From: Yinghuangia elevatio
GTDB lineage: Bacteria > Actinomycetota > Actinomycetes > Streptomycetales > Streptomycetaceae
Assembly: GCF_040649515.1 (NCBI RefSeq)
Contig: NZ_JBEZFP010000134.1
Coordinates: 1 to 25,638 of the forward strand
Direction of reading: 5' to 3'
Length of the DNA stretch: 25,638 nucleotides
The translations under genes were made by a program, and so were the position numbers. How positions within the stretch are numbered: the stretch's first letter is position 1; each line of letters starts with the position of its first letter. Positions 23,516 through 25,638 of this stretch are shown piece by piece. The notes beneath the pieces are model-generated. The model did no database searches. It had not been told where the DNA came from and saw nothing but the letters and a program-made list of their open reading frames with translations.

Positions 23516-24714
23516 CGGGCGGGCCCCCGTCCGGACCAGGTCCAGGCGTACCCGGGGTCCTCGGCCGCCGTGCCGCCCTCACCCAGTTCGAGCGGGCGGA
23601 AGGTGTCGACCATGACGGCGAGTTCGTCGAAGAAGTCGGCGCCGATGCTGCGCTCGTACGCCCCCGGCTGCGGGCCGTGCGCGTGGCCGCCCGGGTGCAG
23701 GGAGATCGAGCCCTGCCCGATGCCGGAGCCCTTGCGGGCCTCATAGTTGCCGCCGCAGTAGAACATGACTTCGTCGGAGTCCACGTTCGAGTGGTAGTAC
23801 GGCACCGGGATCGAGAGCGGGTGGTAGTCCACTTTGCGCGGCACGAAGTTGCAGACGACGAAGTTGTTGCCCTCGAACACCTGGTGTACGGGCGGGGGTT
23901 GGTGGACCCGCCCGGTGATCGGCTCGAAGTCGGCGATGTTGAAGGCGTACGGGTACAGGCAGCCGTCCCAGCCCACCACGTCGAAGGGGTGCTCCGGGTA
24001 GGTGTAGCGGGTGCCGACCGGGCCGCCGTGCGCGCCGCGGTGCTTGACCAGCACGTCGACGTCGGCGCCTTCCGCCGTCAGGGTCTCCTCGGGGCCGCGC
24101 AGGTCGCGCTCGCAGAACGGGGCGTGTTCCAGGAACTGGCCGTACTTGGAGAGGTAGCGGCGGGCCGGCGCGATGTGGCTGTTGGCCTCGATGCAGTACG
24201 CCCGCAGTGGCTCGTCGCCGGTGGGCACCCACCGGTGCGTGGTCGAGCGCGGCAGCAGGACGTAGTCGCCCTGGCCGACGGTGAGCGCCCCGAAGACCGT
24301 CTCCACGAGGGCGGTGCCGGACTCGATGTAGACGCACTCGTCGCCGAGCCCGTTGCGGTACAGCTCGCTGGGGGCGCCCGCGACGACGTACGAGATGCGC
24401 ACGTCGGCGTTGCCGAGCACGAGGCGCCGGCCGGTGACGGCGTCGGCGGCCTTCCACTCCTGCCCGGGGAACAGGTCGTGGAGCTTGAGGTGCCGCGGCT
24501 TGAGCGGATGGTTGGGGGCGGTGGCCTGGTCGGGCAGGTCCCACACGCGCGCGTCGACGATCGCGGAGGGGATGCCGCGGTGGTAGAGCAGCGAGGAGTC
24601 GGAGAAGAAGCCCTCCTCACCCATCAGCTCCTCGTAGTACAGGCCCCCTTCCGGGGTGCGGTGCTGGGTGTGCCGCTTGGGCGGCACGGACCCCAGTCGC
24701 CGGTAGTAGGCCAT
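23512..24714 (-). CDS. hmgA: Homogentisate 1,2-dioxygenase
   Basis: 400 residues, of the shorter bacterial HGD branch with a cupin fold. It opens the ring of homogentisate with O2 to give maleylacetoacetate, using Fe(II). Candidate iron ligands are His308 (PYYHSN), Glu315 (DSDEVMFY) and His346 (PGGHAHGPQPG). MAYYRRLGSVPPKRHTQHR is the typical N-terminus, and YIESGTALVETVFGALTVGQGDYVLLPRSTTHRW is the first cupin. The ATG at 24714 is preceded by AAGGTGTGAG. First gene of the operon, 160 bases downstream of a MarR gene; a perfect palindrome in that gap is the likely operator. Confidence 0.88.
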   Translation of the reverse strand: MAYYRRLGSVPPKRHTQHRTPEGGLYYEELMGEEGFFSDSSLLYHRGIPSAIVDARVWDLPDQATAPNHPLKPRHLKLHDLFPGQEWKAADAVTGRRLVLGNADVRISYVVAGAPSELYRNGLGDECVYIESGTALVETVFGALTVGQGDYVLLPRSTTHRWVPTGDEPLRAYCIEANSHIAPARRYLSKYGQFLEHAPFCERDLRGPEETLTAEGADVDVLVKHRGAHGGPVGTRYTYPEHPFDVVGWDGCLYPYAFNIADFEPITGRVHQPPPVHQVFEGNNFVVCNFVPRKVDYHPLSIPVPYYHSNVDSDEVMFYCGGNYEARKGSGIGQGSISLHPGGHAHGPQPGAYERSIGADFFDELAVMVDTFRPLELGEGGTAAEDPGYAWTWSGRGPAR

Positions 24715-24797
24715 GACTCACACCTTCGTCCTCGTCGCCGGGTGCCGGTCTGCGTTGTCCCGTTCCCGGCATCCGCGGGATCCAATCGGATCACTCT

Positions 24798-24811
24798 GTA
24801 AAACCTTTTAC
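24798..24811. promoter_or_regulatory. Palindromic operator GTAAAA-CC-TTTTAC upstream of hmgA
   Basis: Perfect 6-2-6 inverted repeat in the only AT-rich patch of the region (24790-24820), 84 bases before the hmgA ATG and downstream of the MarR gene. It is probably the binding site of that regulator. On the minus strand it contains TTTACA, which could serve as a -35, but no convincing -10 is visible. Confidence 0.6.
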
Positions 24812-24874
24812 TATTTCTAGCACCGGGTTCGCGGCCTCCGCCAGCCTCGCGGAACGGCGATATTGGTACCGCGG

Positions 24875-25495
24875 TCAGTCCCTGCGCCGCACCCAGTCGC
24901 CTGTCGCGTGCGCCGCGACCTTGCCCAGGAGCTCGACGAACGTCGCCCGCTCGGCGTCGGTCAGCGCCTCGGCCCACTGCCGCTCACGGGCGTTCTGCGC
25001 GCGGTAGGCGGCCGCCAGCGCGCCCTCTCCGGCCTCGGTGAGCCGCAGGGTGACCGCCCGGCCGTCGTGCGGGGCGGGCTCGCGCGCGACCAAACCCTGC
25101 TTCTCCAGCGTGTTGGCGAGACTGGAGATCGCCGCACGGCTCATCCCGGACATCTCGGCGATGCGCTTGCCCTCGGTAGGCCCGGCCAGCCACAGCACGT
25201 TGAGCAGCCGGAAGGCCGACCAGGTCCAGCCCTGCGGGCGGTGCACGGCCGACTCCAGGTCGTACGTCACGACGTTCGACACCCGGTTGATCAGCAGGAT
25301 CATCCGCAGCGCCTCGGTGTCGATCCCCGGCTGGCGGCGCGCCGCGCGCCGCACCGCGAAATCGACGAACGAGAGGAAGTCGACGCCGTCCGCCTCCCCC
25401 GGCGCGGCCGACGCGGGCGCGGCCCCGGTCCGGGGCGCGGTCGGGTGAGCCGGCGAGGCCGGCGACGACGGGGATGACGCGGGAGGGTCTGGCAC
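24875..25495 (-). CDS. MarR-family transcriptional regulator (homogentisate operon)
   Basis: 206 residues. A Pro/Ala/Ser-rich extension (about 1-35) precedes a MarR fold with winged helix-turn-helix GKRIAEMSGMSRAAISSLANTLEKQGLV (about 110-137) and wing REPAPHDGRAVTLRLTEAG. GTG at 25495 follows a TAGCCT -10 box by 6 bases, so a leaderless message is likely. A later start would remove the extension. It lies upstream of and in the same direction as hmgA, with the palindrome between them. It is the probable local regulator, responding to homogentisate or a related aromatic acid (inference). Confidence 0.86.
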   Translation of the reverse strand: MPDPPASSPSSPASPAHPTAPRTGAAPASAAPGEADGVDFLSFVDFAVRRAARRQPGIDTEALRMILLINRVSNVVTYDLESAVHRPQGWTWSAFRLLNVLWLAGPTEGKRIAEMSGMSRAAISSLANTLEKQGLVAREPAPHDGRAVTLRLTEAGEGALAAAYRAQNARERQWAEALTDAERATFVELLGKVAAHATGDWVRRRD

Positions 25496-25500
25496 AGCGT

Positions 25501-25514
25501 CAGGCTACGCGCAG
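25501..25514 (-). promoter_or_regulatory. Leaderless -10 element of the MarR gene
   Basis: TAGCCT on the minus strand (near 25502-25507), 6 bases before the GTG start; no clear -35. Same spacing as at the crotonase and first MarR genes. Confidence 0.4.
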
Positions 25515-25549
25515 CCCACACCCCGGCGGGATCGAACACACAGCCCTAA

Positions 25550-25638
25550 GGGTTGTCCCGTAAATGATCTCGGTTGTCGGAGTGTGGCGGCTTGATTCGC
25601 CGGTCATCCGGCGAGGGTGAGGTTGTGCAGGCGGGCGA
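25550..25638 (-). mobile_element. Edge of an insertion sequence (transposase end truncated by window)
   Basis: GGGTTGTCCCGTAAATGATC at about 25550 looks like a terminal inverted repeat of IS5-superfamily elements common in Streptomyces. Minus-strand coding follows inward. The element continues past the window, so the other end and the target duplication cannot be checked. Confidence 0.6.
25604..25638 (-). CDS. Partial transposase C-terminus
   Basis: Eleven codons reading into a TGA stop at 25604, encoding ARLHNLTLAG at the C-terminus, the kind of tail seen in streptomycete IS5-type transposases. Incomplete at the window edge; assigned mainly from the adjacent inverted-repeat-like end. Confidence 0.45.
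   Translation of the reverse strand, partial: ARLHNLTLAG

Overview
The window is very GC-rich, with G/C at most third codon positions, many GTG starts and stop/start overlaps. It also carries an F420-type luciferase-like oxidoreductase and several apparently leaderless promoters. Together these point to an actinomycete chromosome, most likely Streptomycetaceae or a close relative (inference; no rRNA or other taxonomic marker is present).

Layout. (1) 1-1100: a very short minus-strand gene for a Cys-containing peptide (31-123), then a RibD/DHFR-like reductase. (2) 1107-8175: a catabolic or redox island. It holds an LLM-class oxidoreductase and an enoyl-CoA hydratase (minus), a divergent short-chain dehydrogenase, a frameshifted flavohemoprotein, a MarR regulator, a cyclase-family hydrolase and a zinc alcohol dehydrogenase. 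The MarR promoter and the hydratase/dehydrogenase divergent promoter share the same TTGAC-N3-GTCAA palindrome over their -35 boxes, so the MarR protein probably represses itself and that gene pair. (3) 8398-12125: a membrane-anchored HtrA-like serine protease without PDZ, followed by an OmpR-type response regulator and a sensor kinase (an MprAB/PepD-like arrangement). (4) 12116-14725: a lipoprotein solute-binding protein tightly coupled to a four-helix membrane protein with a duplicated extracytoplasmic domain, with no ABC permease or ATPase nearby. (5) 15009-18523: a GT2-GtrA fusion and an ArnT-like polytopic glycosyltransferase, overlapping by GTGA. (6) 18930-19889: an AraC-type regulator. 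(7) 19897-25495: a homogentisate catabolic operon (hmgA, an unknown conserved protein, fumarylacetoacetase, two succinyl-CoA:3-ketoacid CoA-transferase subunits) with a MarR gene upstream and a perfect palindrome in the promoter gap. (8) 25550-25638: the edge of an insertion sequence.

How it fits together. The protease promoter and the glycosyltransferase promoter each carry three pentamers of CTCAG type spaced exactly 11 bp, the geometry expected for an OmpR-family regulator. The two-component system encoded between them is the obvious candidate, which would make this an envelope-stress regulon linking protein quality control with surface glycosylation. The homogentisate operon converts homogentisate to fumarate plus acetoacetate, and the CoA-transferase activates the acetoacetate. 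No glutathione-type maleylacetoacetate isomerase is present, and the unknown protein between hmgA and fah occupies the place where that step would be expected.
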